NCBI RefSeq assembly: GCF_009870125.1 | Contig: NC_046683.1 | Coordinates: 61,023,869 to 61,087,868, forward strand | Direction: 5' to 3' | Length of the DNA stretch: 64,000 nucleotides | From: Drosophila pseudoobscura | Taxonomy: Eukaryota > Arthropoda > Insecta > Diptera > Drosophilidae | Shown here: one piece after another, positions 22,501 to 32,135 of the stretch | How positions within the stretch are numbered: the stretch's first letter is position 1 | Layout of the letters: each line of letters starts with the position of its first letter | Position numbers and translations under genes: made by a program | Notes under the pieces: generated by a model | Seen by the model: the letters and a program-made list of their open reading frames with translations, nothing else | What the model was told of the DNA's origin: nothing | The model's database searches: none

Positions 22501-25500
22501 GTCCGACGATCGTTGCACAAATGCGCTTTGCATAACTGAGTGTTTTTCTTTCTTTCAGTGCCCCAACCAGCGCTATAGCGATGACGATGGCGCTGCTTTT
22601 GGGGGCGTTTGCTTTTGCCTGCTGCACTGCACTTGTTGCCCAACGCGTGAGGGGAGGATTGGGTGGGCGAATGGGGCTTTGGGCTTGGGCTTGGGCCTGG
22701 GACTGGGGACTGGGGACGCATCCGGTCAAGTATTTTTATAGCGACCATAGGCGATCATTAAAATTGATAAGTGAAATCATATTTATACGAGTAATATGCT
22801 TTCCAGGAAATAAATGTGAGGTCTTGCACTTGATGAAATTTCTGTGGGAATCATAGACCAGAAGATCGTGCCAGAAATGCTAAAACTGCTAGGAACAGCA
22901 ATCGAATATATCGAATATGGAAGAGGGATGGATCACTTCCTCTAATGGAGAAGCAAAGACCCTTCCGTAATGGGTAATGGGTAGTGGGATCTTCTCCTCC
23001 GAGGATACTTCCCCTATGCGATGATATCCCCGGTCTTTGGGTATTGCCAAAGTCATATTGGTTAAGCTGAGCGATCCCTGATCCCTGATCCCACTTCTGA
23101 GCAGTTCGCAGTAAGCGTTCTCTGGGCACGGCACAAGATGTTGGTCGCGTCACTGAAGGACGGGGACTTTCCCAGCAGGCTGTCCATTGACTGCGTTTTT
23201 TCCCAGTTAGCTTAACTTGTGGCTAGCCGGTGGCCTTACCTTGCGATAGATTAACGAGCATTAGACGTGGATTAGGTGACCATGTTTTGCCCCAGGCAGT
23301 CAGTCATCCGATCAGCGATCAGCGGTCACCGATCAGCGATCAGCGTTCAGCGATCCTTTCCCTCTGCTGTTACTTGTGCAATCTTTGTGAAAATTCCAAA
23401 GCCAGGATTCTCTGATCAAACAAGTCCAGAGAGTCCACAGCTCGAGCGTCCAGCGGCGGATTTAATTGAGATCAGCAGAGTGCAGCGCAGAGCAGAGTGT
23501 GTGAAAAACCGCGAAACGCTTTGGAAAATTTGTTGCATTTCCCCGCAGCAGGCGGCGGCGGCGGCGGCGCAGCAGCAATGAAACCGCAACGCAGCTTCGA
23601 CTTCCGCTAGGGGGTTTTGCCAATCCCAGTACCAGTCCCAGTACCATCGCCAGCACCAATACCAATCCCAATCGCAGTGCTCGACGGAGAGCAGTGTAGT
23701 CTAATCTTAAACATGTGGGTACTCGTACGCGTCCTCGTACTCTCGTGTACTTTGGGCCAACATTAACATATCGTTAGCGATCTTCGAGCTGGTATCTGGT
23801 ATCTGGTATCTGGTATGTGGTATCTGGTATCTGTGTGTGATCCGTGTGATCCGTGGGAATGCCGCTTGGAACGGCATTAAATCGTTGGAAACTCCATCAG
23901 AACTCAGAACTGAGCACTGAGAACTTCGAAGGCCCAAAGGCTTAATGGCTGTCTCTGTCTCGGGGAATATGATATGAAAATATGAATAATTCCCCGAACA
24001 AAGTCGCGAACAAATGTCATAATTGTAGGGTAATTATTATTTATGCTGTCACACTCGATTATAAATCTTTTGGGCGAGTATTTGCCAAAAGTCTTAACGT
24101 TTCCACCCCGGTGTTTTTTGTTTTGTTTTTTGTTTGTTTTTTATCTCCAGCCCTCGATCATAATTCGTATTCGGTTTATTTGCATAATTTCATAATTCCA
24201 ATACAATAACCAATTGTCCGATCGATCCACTGATAAACCAACTACGTACGCTCCATACCATACCATACCATCCCATACCATACCATCCCGCAGCGAGAAT
24301 CAATAAAACGCTGCCCATATATCAAAGAAAAAACATTCATATCTCCAAATTCTAAGCCCATTAAAGCATGGAACGAGTTTCAATCCGAGAGACCGAGAGA
24401 CCGACAGAGAACCACCAAAAGGGGTAATGAAGACATTACCGAAACACAATTAAAACACAAGACATTTGTCAGATGGAACCGAACAGACCACATATCAAAG
24501 ACCGAAATACTATACAGCAGAGGACTCTCTATCTCTATCTGCTATCTCCTTCGCTCCTTCTCTCTCCCATGTGCCATGAGAAATTAGCGAAACAAGTTTT
24601 ATTGACTTTTCTCTCGCTCTCGCAACCCCCTTCCCCCTCCCCCCCTTTGCGCCTTCCTTCCAGTAAATGAATTTCTAATTTTTCGCAAATAACAGACGAT
24701 TTTTTGCGTTTGGTTTTGGAAGCCTGACCTTAAAATTCCTTCAAAATACCAATGAGAAAATGAAACTCTCTCTAGAGACAAGAATGGAGAGTACAGAATA
24801 GAGAAGCATTCCATTCCATTCCTTTCAATTTCAAGAAGACATTCCACAGACATCCTAAACAAGACCAGATAATAATAGATCCAAGCATTTAGTATCTGAT
24901 GGAAAATCTGTGGTAAACAATAAATATTTTCCGCCTTTATTTTTGTTATATGGTGGCTCCTCCTCCTTCTGCTTCAAAAGCTATTTTTACAACGAGTACT
25001 CGTATTCGTATTCGTTTCAAAAGAAACTTGAATAGTCATCGAATATAATGAATACATCTCAAACAGGCTGGAACTCAAAGGCGATCTCCGATGCGATGTG
25101 TGATGTGATGTGATTCATTGGTTTATCTGAAGTATTATGCCCAAATCTGTGGCTTGTAAGCCATCAATTTACTAATTGTAATGGCCATTGGCCATTGGCC
25201 ATTCAAGCATTCAGCTTTGAACAGAATAAGATGAATTCGTGGCTTAATCTGACGGACCAAAGACCAGCTTGTTGTAGGGATACTATCGACAAAATGTTAA
25301 TTTTTCACACATAATTACAATAACAATAACAATAGCGAAGGGGTGGGGGTAGGAGTAAGGGTTGGGGTTGGGGTTGTTGCTGGCAAAAACAAAATGTTTA
25401 GGCTGGTTTTTGTTTTTGCTTCTCGGTTTCGGCTGTTGTTTCCGACTAAGCTAAGTCCGAGCTGTTAAATCAAAAATATGCAAATTAGTTTTGAGAGCGA

Positions 25501-25689
25501 ACACGAGTGTCGACTCTCGACTCTGGGCCTGTCTCTGATCACCGATCACCGATCCCCGATCTCCGAGGGTGATTGATATGTGCTGGTTATACAGTCATTT
25601 GGCCAAAATGATGCAATCAAATCTATGTAAATTCGAAACGGAACGTCTCGACTTCTCTGACATTTTCAGGCCTGATAGCCAGCGGGAGG
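19582..25689. other. gene-free intergenic DNA with simple repeats
   Basis: Holds a (GCCT)n run at 20,300-20,330, a three-copy 15-bp G-rich repeat at 22,081-22,121, GATCAGC repeats near 23,310-23,355, TGGTATC repeats near 23,790-23,831 and a CATAC repeat at 24,252-24,288. A 101-codon frame at 21,845-22,150 ends in the 15-bp repeat and has no recognisable homology. Probable kni regulatory DNA; no discrete element could be defined by eye. Confidence 0.5.
22081..22121. repeat. 15-bp G-rich tandem repeat, about 2.7 copies
   Basis: CTGGGGGTCTAGGGT is repeated perfectly. It has G runs of 5 and 3 and could form a G-quadruplex. Confidence 0.9.
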
Positions 25690-25727
25690 GGGGGTGTGGG
25701 GGGGCTTTGGCTCTATTCCTAGTGGGG

Positions 25728-25734
25728 CTACCTG
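25728..25734 (-). promoter_or_regulatory. Zelda (TAGteam) site
   Basis: CTACCTG, the exact reverse complement of CAGGTAG, at the start of the presumed early kni enhancer interval 3.8 kb upstream of the promoter. It is followed by T-rich Hunchback-like runs at 25,775-25,808. Confidence 0.5.
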
Positions 25735-26352
25735 CCATAATTTAGTAGCTGTCTGGCTGCCAACGTTTCCGTCAGTTATTTTTCGTTTTTTTTTTGTTTT
25801 TTTTACGACTTTTGGGCAATTAAACAAAGTTGAAAAGTCAAAAAGTCAACGCAAATTTGTGTGCGTGTGCGTGTGTGTGTGTGTTACGCTTTATTTTATT
25901 GCGTTTTTTAGCCAGTGAGCGTTTTTTAGCAGCCTCCTTGCAGCCGGGATGCCGTGTGCGTTCGCGTGTGCCGCGACCTTGACGCTCTTTTCCCCGGAAA
26001 GTCATTTTTTACGCAACTCCGCGGAGCAATTGACTTTTTTATATGAGAGGTCCTCGACGAGGGCCCTAGGACCAGTCTCAAGGTCTCAACATATGTACAT
26101 ACAAGCGGTTTTATCCCTTTTCCACTTAAAAAAGTGTGCTCTGTTTTGGCGCGGGTTACGGGCAACTGCTGCTCGACTTTTTATGGTTACGACCAGGCCA
26201 GGCCAGGGCAGGGCGGGCCAGGCCAGGCCGGTCGCCTGACTTTATGACTCCGCCCCGGGCCCGGACCGAGCGTCTGTCATGCCAGCCGAGCGGAGACATC
26301 GGGCCGTCTCCGGATTTCGGTTTTGGTCACTTTTTTAGGGCAATTCTTGTGG

Positions 26353-26417
26353 CTACCTAAGCTCGCGATTTCGTTACCTAATCGCGGGATCAGCTTACCT
26401 AAGCTGCAGATTATCCT
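26353..26417. promoter_or_regulatory. three 21-bp repeats with Bicoid- and Zelda-type sites
   Basis: Three consecutive 21-bp units each begin ACCTAA. Bicoid-type words TAAGCT (26,358), TAATCG (26,379) and TAAGCT (26,400) are spaced exactly 21 and 21 bp, two helical turns. A reverse TAAGCT (26,392-26,397) and a reverse TAATCT (26,408-26,413) add to them. Each unit also carries a TAGteam-like heptamer overlapping the Bicoid word: CTACCTA once and TTACCTA twice, reverse complements of TAGGTAG and TAGGTAA. The 64-bp block lies 3.1 kb upstream of the kni start site. From memory, a 64-bp Bicoid/Caudal-responsive element was defined in the D. melanogaster kni posterior enhancer, and this is a strong candidate for its counterpart. 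Binding is inferred, not shown. Confidence 0.6.
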
Positions 26418-27224
26418 AGGATCATAATTATGATGATGCCCCTGGCCGTGGCCGTGTCCGTGTCCGCCGACGCGACACTCAACTCGTCGTCTCCAGAGTA
26501 CGTACTCCCGCGGCTGGTTTTTTGTTGCGCACTCTCCATCTCTCTCTCGCACTCTCTCTGTCTCGACCAACGACCAACGGCTGAAAGCGGCAAAAAACTT
26601 AAGCCAGGGGATTAAACAGGATTAAAGTCACATTGTCCTTATTTTTTTTTCGCTTCTTTCTGTCGTTTTATGCCCCTCCTTTGCCTCTCCCTCCTTTCGG
26701 GCTAACTAATTACTCGGGGAAAATTACCCATTTGCGGAAATTCGCGAAAACGTTTGTGTTTTTTATATTTTTAACAGAATTTTCGCAAACGCGGCTTCGT
26801 TTTTTTATGGTGTGTGAGAAAAACAGACAGAGCCAGAACCGGGCAGAGAGTCAATAAAATTGAATCGATTAGAAAAAAAAACACGCTGGAAAGGTCCTTA
26901 GGAATGTGCGAAAGAGAGAGAGAGAGAGAGGGAGAACAGGGTTCTAGATGTGACTTTTTTGCAAGCCTTTGTTGGCACTTTTTTTTACTTGGAAGAGCCT
27001 CCGCCTTCGGCTGATGCAACCGAAACTAAACTAAGGAGTCTTCCCGGAATCCATATCCATATCCATAACCATATCCTAACGATGCTTTTTTACATCACAA
27101 AATATGTACTTCGGATGTGGCCAGATCGAGAGATACAGAGCCGCAGCATGGCATCGGAAAACATCGGATACTCGCAAGCTATAAATTGGTAAATTATAAA
27201 GTCAAGGCTCTCTCCCACTCGGAG
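26418..27224. other. spacer within the presumed kni early enhancer interval
   Basis: T-rich Hunchback-like runs (near 26,640 and 26,800), Caudal-like TTTTATG words and a (GA)n tract at 26,913-26,931. No coding potential. Confidence 0.5.
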
Positions 27225-27480
27225 AACAGAACCCTTTCCGGGGACAATGCAGTTCCATAAAAGGGTTAACACACACACAAAGGAAAGGGAGAAGAAGGCT
27301 TCATAAAAGGGTTAGCCAGTGCGGTGGAACAGGTAGCCCTTTAACTTCCTTTTTGGCTCTCATAAAAAGAGTTAAGTGCTACCATAAGGTTCTTTTGTAT
27401 GCAGAAAATAGGAAATGAAGCTGAAAATTGACTTTATTTGTGGCCAAATATTGAATTAGTATGTTATTAAGGGTTTATTG
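27225..27480. promoter_or_regulatory. Krüppel-site cluster with a Zelda site, candidate kni enhancer
   Basis: Krüppel-type sites AAAGGGTTAA (27,260-27,269) and AAAGGGTTAG (27,306-27,315), a one-mismatch AAAGAGTTAA (27,366-27,375), a reverse AACCCTTT (27,230-27,237) and a partial AAGGGTTTAT (27,469-27,478). A perfect Zelda site CAGGTAG lies at 27,330-27,336. Several Krüppel words are directly preceded by CATAAA, a reverse Caudal-like TTTATG. Krüppel and Caudal are established inputs to the posterior kni stripe. The cluster is 2.0-2.3 kb upstream of the kni start site. Confidence 0.5.
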
Positions 27481-28400
27481 GGTATTTTAAATGGCCAAAA
27501 AAGGGGATCATCTGGGAAATGTAGTAAAAAGGGGATATTCATTATTCCATTGGGTATTTGATGGGGGAAAAGCGGTTCCGATGGATGATTCATAGGGCGG
27601 ATATACTATAAAATCTAGATGGAACGTAGTTTCCTCCAAGTAAACCCCCGACGGAGTTTCCTTGCCATTTATGACCAATGATCCATGAGTCCGAAGCCTC
27701 CTCCAACCATTTCGATTTTCAGAGCGATCGGAAAGGCCCCGCCCCATGTTAAAAATGAAGTCAATAGCTTTTGCCCGTGTGTGAGTGTGTGAGTGTGCGG
27801 TGAGTGCGAGAGATACAATTCCAGACGCCCTTAGCCATGGAGCATGTGGCGTGTGAGTGGAAGTGGAGTGTCTCTTTAATAAATAACCGAATAACGAATA
27901 ATATCAGAGCAATGCAAATGGAGCTCCCACCAAAACCAGAGAGAGAGAGAGCGAGAGAGCGAGCGAGCGGAGAGAGAAACGGTTCATTCACAGGGCCCGC
28001 AGCTAACAGCAGAGCCTTAGCAGTGGCTTAGCAGTGGCTTAACAGCGACTGAACAGCGGCTTAACATTTCACTCAATCGACCAGCCAGCGCGACTGTATA
28101 TGTGTGTGTGTGTGTGCGTGTTTCGATTGCTCTCCGGATGTTCCGCTCTCGATCTCCGCTTTGCGCTGTGCTGGTGGTGTGGCTGTGGCGTGGCTGTGGT
28201 GGTTGTGCGATCGTGATTTATCAGAGAGCGAGTGAGAGAGAAACGGGTAAACTCCACTGCTCATCAAAGTGTGCTCCGTGTGCTCCGTTTTGTGGCTGTG
28301 TGCGTGTACATAAGGCTGAAGAGTTTGGGCCAGTAGGGGCGACACGACACACAGAAATGCTTCTTGCCAGAGACGGGTTTAAGCCAGAAATCAGTCGCAG
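27481..28400. other. upstream DNA with GAGA tracts
   Basis: No gene. A GA/GCGAG run at 27,938-27,977, TTAGCAGTGG-type repeats at 28,014-28,065, a (GT)n run near 28,098-28,120 and GAGAG words at 28,225-28,241. The density of GAGA-factor-type sites fits promoter-proximal DNA of a paused developmental gene. Confidence 0.5.
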
Positions 28401-28418
28401 CTAGTGGCCCGAAGAGTC

Positions 28419-28792
28419 AGTTACAGAGATACTACACACCGAAAGAGTAGACCAGAGACCAGAGCGCGTTACGTAGTGGAGTTGAGTTGAGTGCCTCTCG
28501 AAAATCGTTGTCGAATTCTCCAATTCTCGAATTCTCGAATGTTGTGTGTATTTTTTGAACCCATGATAAAGTGCTAACCCAAACCAAATCGGAGAAATAT
28601 CCAAAAAGGAAAAACTCATCTCAGTGAAAAACAAAAAAAAAACGAAAAACGAAAAAGTGGAAAAAAGTGCTTACGCCCACACGTGCAATTAAAAAGTCAT
28701 AATAAAAGGCACACACCGTTCCAGAGCCAAATAAAAATCCAGCAACAGCAACAACAACTGCAACCAGGCAACACAACAACAACAAAATAAAG
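28419..28792 (+). other. kni: possible upstream alternative 5' UTR exon of kni
   Basis: An A-rich, leader-like stretch ending in a consensus donor (AAAG|GTAAGT at 28,792/28,793). It is preceded by an Inr match TCAGTT whose A falls at 28,419. Spliced to 29,744, it would skip the proximal TATA promoter and leave an intron of 951 bp. No TATA box and only a 4-of-5 DPE match (28,446) support this start. The exon end is believable; the start and actual use are inferred. Confidence 0.4.
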
Positions 28793-28982
28793 GTAAGTTT
28801 TCACAGTTGCAGATCTTTTGGGAATGAACGGAGAGAGTGTGTGTGCGAGAGAGAGATGGAAATCGAATTCAATTCACGTTTTTTTTGTTGTTTTTGTTTT
28901 GCTGTGCTTTGTGCTCGGGTCGCGGCCGTCGGCAAAGCAGATTTTTATGATCTCTTCGCTGCACTACTTTGATTTTTTACAG

Positions 28983-28994
28983 TTTCGCGCGAAA
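28983..28994. promoter_or_regulatory. palindromic E2F-type site
   Basis: TTTCGCGCGAAA, a perfect 12-bp palindrome containing two overlapping E2F/DP half-sites, about 530 bp upstream of the proximal kni start. E2F control of kni is not something I know of. Confidence 0.4.
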
Positions 28995-29287
28995 AACCTT
29001 TCCACATTTCCTTCTTCGTTTTTTTTTTTTTTTTGGCACACACAGAACAGAATTTTCATATTTTCGGTTTATCTTCGTTTTTTCTTCTTCTTTTGGCATT
29101 CTTTTTGTTGACTTGCGAAATGTGTTTTTATGGCCAGACGTCAAGGTCTGGACGTCGGGGGAGTGCTGCATTTTTTTAAGGGAAACGTAATGGAAATTGC
29201 ACAGGGCCCGGTACTGACCCGGTAATGACTTCATCTATAAAAAAATAAAAACAGATACTGTATCTGAGAGGGAGGAAAAGCCGCCTG

Positions 29288-29294
29288 CTACCTG
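29288..29294 (-). promoter_or_regulatory. promoter-proximal Zelda site next to a Caudal-type word
   Basis: CTACCTG (reverse CAGGTAG) about 225 bp upstream of the start site, followed within three bases by TTTTATGG, a Caudal-like word. Zelda sites close to early zygotic promoters are typical of genes activated in pre-cellular embryos. Confidence 0.55.
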
Positions 29295-29485
29295 GGTTTT
29301 ATGGCCGAACAGCGCGAAAAAATGAAAAAAAAGAAAAACTCTGAAAGATGAACGCATAGGGTTGCATAATCCGGCAGCTTAAGTTTTTTGCCTGTCGTAA
29401 AAAAATGCCATTCGGTGCCTTCGAGGATCGCATCCGAACGGATCGACTCGACTCGGCTCGGCTCGGCTGTGATCGTTTTCTGTAC

Positions 29486-29550
29486 TATAAATGTCCTGCG
29501 CCGTGAAGAGAGGGCATCAGTTGCTTAGCAGCATCCCAAACGAACAGATC
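29486..29550 (+). promoter_or_regulatory. kni: kni proximal core promoter (TATA, Inr, MTE, DPE)
   Basis: TATAAA at 29,486-29,491 and an Inr TCAGTT at 29,517-29,522 (A+1 = 29,519) are 33 bp apart. At +18 to +27, CCAAACGAAC matches the MTE consensus CSARCSSAAC at 9 of 10. At +28 to +32, AGATC is a perfect DPE (RGWYV). All four elements fall at canonical distances, so the start-site assignment is strong. Confidence 0.8.
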
Positions 29551-29743
29551 GCAGCAGCAGCATCCTCTCTCTCTCAGAGAACACAAAATAAACGAAGATT
29601 TAACGAGAACCGAGTACAGAGAACCCCTGGCAAGATGGTGTTCAACTTGGTTAGTGTTCTGTTCGGAGAGCGACCTCAATGTGGATTACCAGTGGATTAA
29701 ACCCTTACTAACGCAGAACCCTTACGCTCTCTCCTAATTGCAG
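29519..29743 (+). other. kni: kni proximal 5' leader
   Basis: Runs from the predicted start site to the base before the kni ATG. An upstream ATG at 29,635 opens a 21-codon frame ending TAA at 29,698-29,700 if the leader is unspliced. Alternatively, a GTTAGT donor at 29,650 and the TTGCAG acceptor ending at 29,743 would remove 94 bp and fuse five codons (MVFNL) in frame to the kni start. The acceptor sits immediately before the ATG, which favours some splicing event there. Confidence 0.6.
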
Positions 29744-31383
29744 ATGAACCAGACATGCAAAGTGTGCGGCGAACCGGCGGCTGGCTTCCATTTTGGCGCC
29801 TTCACCTGCGAGGGCTGCAAGGTAAGTGCCTATCGAGCGACAAAAGTGAATGAATTGCTCTTCCTGCCGCCAAACTCCCTGTCGAGGCCACCACTAACCG
29901 AACACCATCCGCATCTCCTCTCTCCCTCTCTCTCTCCCCGCAGTCGTTCTTCGGCAGATCGTACAACAACATCAGCACCATCAGCGAGTGCAAGAACGAC
30001 GGCAAGTGCGTCATTGACAAGAAGAACCGCACCACCTGCAAGGCCTGCCGCCTCCGCAAGTGCTACAACGTGGGCATGTCCAAGGGCGGCTCGCGGTACG
30101 GCCGCCGCTCCAACTGGTTCAAGATCCACTGCCTGCTGCAGGAGCACGAGCAGGCGGCCGCCGCGGCCGGCAAGGTCCAGTCCGCTGGCGGAGTCACCTC
30201 CTCGCCCGTGGGCTCCCCGCACACCCCCGGATTCGGGGACATGGCCGCAGCCGCCGCCCATCTGCACCACCAGCACCAGCAGCACCAGCAGCAGCAGCAG
30301 GCCCAGCAGCAGCAGCAGCGCCACCCACACATGCCCCTGCTCGGGTACCCCAGCTACCTGGGCGAGCCCTTCGGCGCCCGCCATCCGGCCGATGCCGCTG
30401 CCGCAGCAGCCCTGCCCTTCTTCAGCATGATGGCCACCCCCCAGTCGGCCTTCCAGCTGCCCCCCCATCTGCTCTTCCCCGGCTACCACGCCAGCGCGGC
30501 GGCTGCAGCGGCCGCGGATGCCGCCTACCGCCAGGAGATGTACAAGCACCGCCAGAGCGTCGACTCGGCCGGATCGGTGGAGTCGCACAGCCGCTATACA
30601 CCGCCCAGTGTGGCGGCAGTGCCCTCGCCCCCAGCCCCCGTTCGCCCTCAGACGCCCATCGATGTGTGCCTGCAGGAGGAGGATGTCCAGTCCGTGCACA
30701 GCCACCAGAGCCACCACAGCCAGCACAGCCACCACAGCCAGCAGAGCCACCAGAGCCAGCAGAGCCATCAGAGCCACCACAGCCAGACGATGCACCACCC
30801 AATCGCCATCCGGGCCACCCCCACCGCCCAGCTGTCGGTGAGCCACCACTCGTCGCACCACTCCAGCCCCATTCCCATGGGCAAGTCGCAGAGCAGCAGC
30901 CCCCTCAGCTTTGCCGCCAAAATGCAGTCCCTGTCGCCCGTCTCCGTCTGCTCCATCGGCGGAGAGACCGCAGTGCACCATCAGCAGCATCAGCAGCAGC
31001 AGGAGCAGCCCGCTGTCCCAGCAGCAGCTGCCCAGGACGGACCCATGGACCTCAGCATGAAGACGTCGCGCAGCTCCGTGCACAGCTTCAACGACAGCGA
31101 CGCCTGCAGCCTGCAGGACGAGCAGGAGCAGGCGCCGCGCCGCAAGTTCTACCAGCTGGAGGCCGAGTGCAGCACCGCCAGCAGCAGCAGCAGCTCCATC
31201 GCCACCAACACCTCCTCCTCCTCCTCGTCCGACCACGAGGCCGTCAAGCGGCAGAAGCTGGGCGGCGGCCAGGAGGCGGTGGTGTCGTCTCCCTTTGGGG
31301 CAGCCACAGCGGCGGCACGCAGCGGCTTTGCGGTGGCCCACAATGCGGCCAGTGCGATGCGGGGTATCTTTGTGTGCGTCTAA
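29744..31383 (+). CDS. kni: Knirps, zinc-finger nuclear-receptor-type gap repressor
   Basis: Join 29744-29821, 29944-31383, 505 aa. Residues 5-66 hold the two C4 zinc fingers (Cys 5, 8, 22, 25; then 42, 48, 58, 61), with P-box CEGCK at 22-26 and the intron exactly after it, the position conserved in this receptor family. The Knirps-specific box follows ([18 protein letters not shown], 74-91). There is no ligand-binding domain. A Gln-rich stretch lies near 134-152, a Ser-His-Gln repeat near 276-311, the CtBP-recruiting motif PMDLS at 393-397, and the C-terminus is MRGIFVCV as in D. melanogaster Kni. Known role: a short-range transcriptional repressor in the embryonic nucleus that patterns the abdomen, later acting in tracheae, head and wing vein L2. 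The protein is about 75 residues longer than the 429-aa D. melanogaster protein, mostly in low-complexity segments. Frame is intact throughout. Confidence 0.99.
29822..29943 (+). other. kni: kni coding intron (122 bp)
   Basis: GTAAGT at the donor, a pyrimidine-rich CTCTCTCCCCGCAG end, phase 0 between Lys26 and Ser27 of the first zinc finger. The short length fits the known small size of the kni transcription unit. Confidence 0.97.
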
Positions 31384-31954
31384 GCGGATCGCTGGATCGT
31401 TGGATCGATAGAGCACGGTGGGAGGAGCTCCAGTAACCCTCTCCCTCCCTCCCCCCCAACCCCCCAACCACTTGTTGTTGATTTTTTAGTGTATTTTTTT
31501 TTTTGTTAAATGTTAATTTCATTTGCGGGCCTCACTCGCACACACGAGAGACAGAGAGACAGGGATGGCGATAGACTGGTTTGCTGGAAAGAGACAGCCA
31601 GATAGTTGCATCGCACTCTCTCTCTCACACACACACACACGTACACGTACACCTATTGAGAGCTCAAATCCAAAAATTATTTTTACAGAAAGAGCAAAAG
31701 TACCACCCCCCCGTCCCCCGTCCCCTGTCCCCCCCCGATTCCCACCACACGAACAGAAATTGTATATATTGTATCTTTGTATCTTCATTTTTTTTTTTTA
31801 ATAGCATATAAGAGTTATAGATAGATAAGATATGCATAGATATCATCCAATCCAATCCATTCTCCACTCCATTGCATTCCAAAAACAACAAAAAATCGTG
31901 CGCAAAAGTAGTGAAAAATCCCACCCTGAAAAAAAAAACAAACCGCTAGAAATT

Positions 31955-31962
31955 TGTACATA
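31955..31962 (+). promoter_or_regulatory. Pumilio-type recognition element in kni 3' UTR
   Basis: TGTACATA fits the consensus UGUANAUA. No classical Nanos box is evident next to it. One octamer in 750 nt of AT-rich sequence can occur by chance. Confidence 0.35.
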
Positions 31963-32111
31963 GAAATTTGTCAACCTTAAGGCTCGATCTTAATTTGTGC
32001 TAAGTAATCTTTTTTTTTCTATTAATTATTATTGTAATTTGTAGTCTTAGTTACTATATACATACACACATGTCTATATAGATTGGCTTTTAAATTTATG
32101 CAAAAGAAAGA

Positions 32112-32117
32112 AATAAA
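32112..32117 (+). terminator. kni: kni polyadenylation signal
   Basis: AATAAA followed by a T-rich stretch. It is the most convincing hexamer after the stop codon, and all transcript-like AT-rich text ends here. Confidence 0.75.
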
Positions 32118-32135
32118 AATTATTATGAAAATTTA

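Larger units (their letters stand above)
31384..32135 (+). other. kni: kni 3' UTR
   Basis: About 750 nt of AT- and T-rich DNA with a (CA)n run near 31,627-31,640, ending just after the AATAAA hexamer at 32,112-32,117. The AT-richness contrasts sharply with the GC-rich coding exon. A TGTACATA word (31,955-31,962) matches the Pumilio recognition element. Confidence 0.8.

Noticed and set aside
29830..31467. 545-codon antisense open frame over kni
   Set aside because: It mirrors the GC-rich repeats of kni, shows only low-complexity Ala/Gly/Leu text and no domain, and has no splice or promoter context.
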